A stretch of 47,060 nucleotides of DNA, taken from a virus. Position 1 is the stretch's first letter; every line of letters starts with the position of its first letter. Below, piece after piece: positions 46,799 to 47,060 of this stretch. The stretch is from the IMG/VR virus record IMGVR_UViG_3300028610_000341, positions 1 through 47,060 of that record; one strand, 5' to 3'. A model generated the notes under the pieces. The model was not told the origin of the DNA. It saw nothing but the letters and a program-made list of their open reading frames with translations, and made no database searches. Made by a program: the position numbers and the translations under genes.

Positions 46799-47060
46799 TT
46801 CGTTCTGTTTCGTTGCGTCACTCCGGCGGTTGTCAGTTCCCCTGCGCGCCCTGCGCTTCGATCCCCGTTGGGTTGCTGCGGTCGTCCGGTGCGGTGTCAG
46901 TGCACGGTCCCGCGAGCGGGGTGGGCCCTGGTCCTCGCCTTCGTTGTGGTTCCCGGTTCTACCGCTCGGGGACTCTGTCTGTCCCCTGTCGTCCGGCGGG
47001 TCTTTGTCGGCAACGGCCCCTGAGGGTCTGCCATCCGGTAGCGGGGTCCGACCCCGCACT
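46799..47060. other. Non-coding leader of the early operon, right part, with terminal repeat
   Basis: No gene is credible here; a frame crossing it on the minus strand lacks a natural start and has random-like composition. It is the 5' side of the leftward early operon. In the last 144 bases (46917-47060, same as 1-144) the minus strand has ACCACAACGAAGGCGAGG, which echoes the start-associated sequence, after a GGGGAC/GTCCCC hairpin. No clear sigma-70 promoter could be picked out. Confidence 0.65.
46917..47060. repeat. Terminal direct repeat, right copy (144 bp)
   Basis: Identical to bases 1-144. Together they show the contig closes on itself or carries terminal redundancy, giving a unique length of about 46,916 bp. 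Confidence 0.9.

Noticed and set aside
46739-47059. Leftward open frame in the early leader
   Set aside because: It runs through the T-arm hairpin and start-associated sequence, is Arg/Pro-rich in a random way, and lacks a start signal.
1-47060. CRISPR array, integrase, repressor, phage RNA polymerase or transposon
   Set aside because: No spaced direct repeats, recombinase motifs or single-subunit RNA polymerase motifs were seen.

Overview
The window is the complete or nearly complete genome of a virulent, high-G+C, tailed double-stranded DNA phage. The first 144 bases recur exactly as the last 144, so about 46.9 kb is unique and the molecule is circularly assembled or terminally redundant. 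The head and tail set is that of a short-tailed (podovirus-like) phage: P22-type portal, scaffold, SU10/DUF5309-type major capsid protein, head-tail adaptor, P22 gp10-like nozzle/stabilisation protein, fibres and four large internal-virion-type proteins, with no tape measure, tail tube or sheath. No integrase, repressor or phage RNA polymerase was seen, so host RNA polymerase is presumably used. The host cannot be named. A lytic transglycosylase with an N-terminal membrane anchor, a lipoprotein and a membrane-anchored coiled coil hint at a Gram-negative envelope, while one iron-box-like palindrome hints at an actinobacterium; both hints are weak.

Layout: two convergent arms. The right-pointing arm (661-24910) is packaging and virion assembly: small terminase and small membrane or basic proteins, a structured non-coding stretch (1624-2201), large terminase, an HExxH protein, a large surface protein, portal, scaffold, capsid, a glycosyltransferase, adaptor, fibres, a DUF5675 protein, nozzle, fibre and ejection proteins. 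It ends in a terminator at 24896-24918, where the two arms overlap by 18 bases. The left-pointing arm (46742 down to 24893) begins with small unknown early genes and one tRNA-Ser(GCU). It continues through coiled-coil, zinc-binding and membrane proteins, an RtcB RNA ligase and a lysis-like cluster, and then replication and nucleotide genes: metallophosphoesterase, HD hydrolase, Hjc-like resolvase, SNF2-like helicase, DUF2800 nuclease, DUF2815 ssDNA-binding protein, PolA-type polymerase, primase-helicase and DUF5664 nucleotide hydrolase. Genes in this arm are tightly coupled by ATGA/TAATG overlaps.

The most unusual feature is in the early operon. Five copies of a 52-54 base cassette sit between or before the early genes. 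Each has an RNA hairpin that looks like the acceptor-T arm of a tRNA with everything else removed (a T-loop TTCGATY; about 12 base pairs with one bulge on the 3' side in the intact copies), then an invariant 19-nt start-associated sequence holding the ribosome binding site. A full tRNA-Ser occupies the same kind of slot, and a related T-loop hairpin precedes the DNA polymerase gene. This looks like tRNA-style punctuation of a phage mRNA, or a module that lets early genes be shuffled.

Other points: the DNA polymerase reading frame is broken by one base at about 29211; the helicase has no standard start codon ahead of its P-loop and appears to start at a CTG with an ideal ribosome binding site; and an early gene runs 433 bases into rtcB in another frame. 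Any of these may be a real biological feature or a one-base sequence error.
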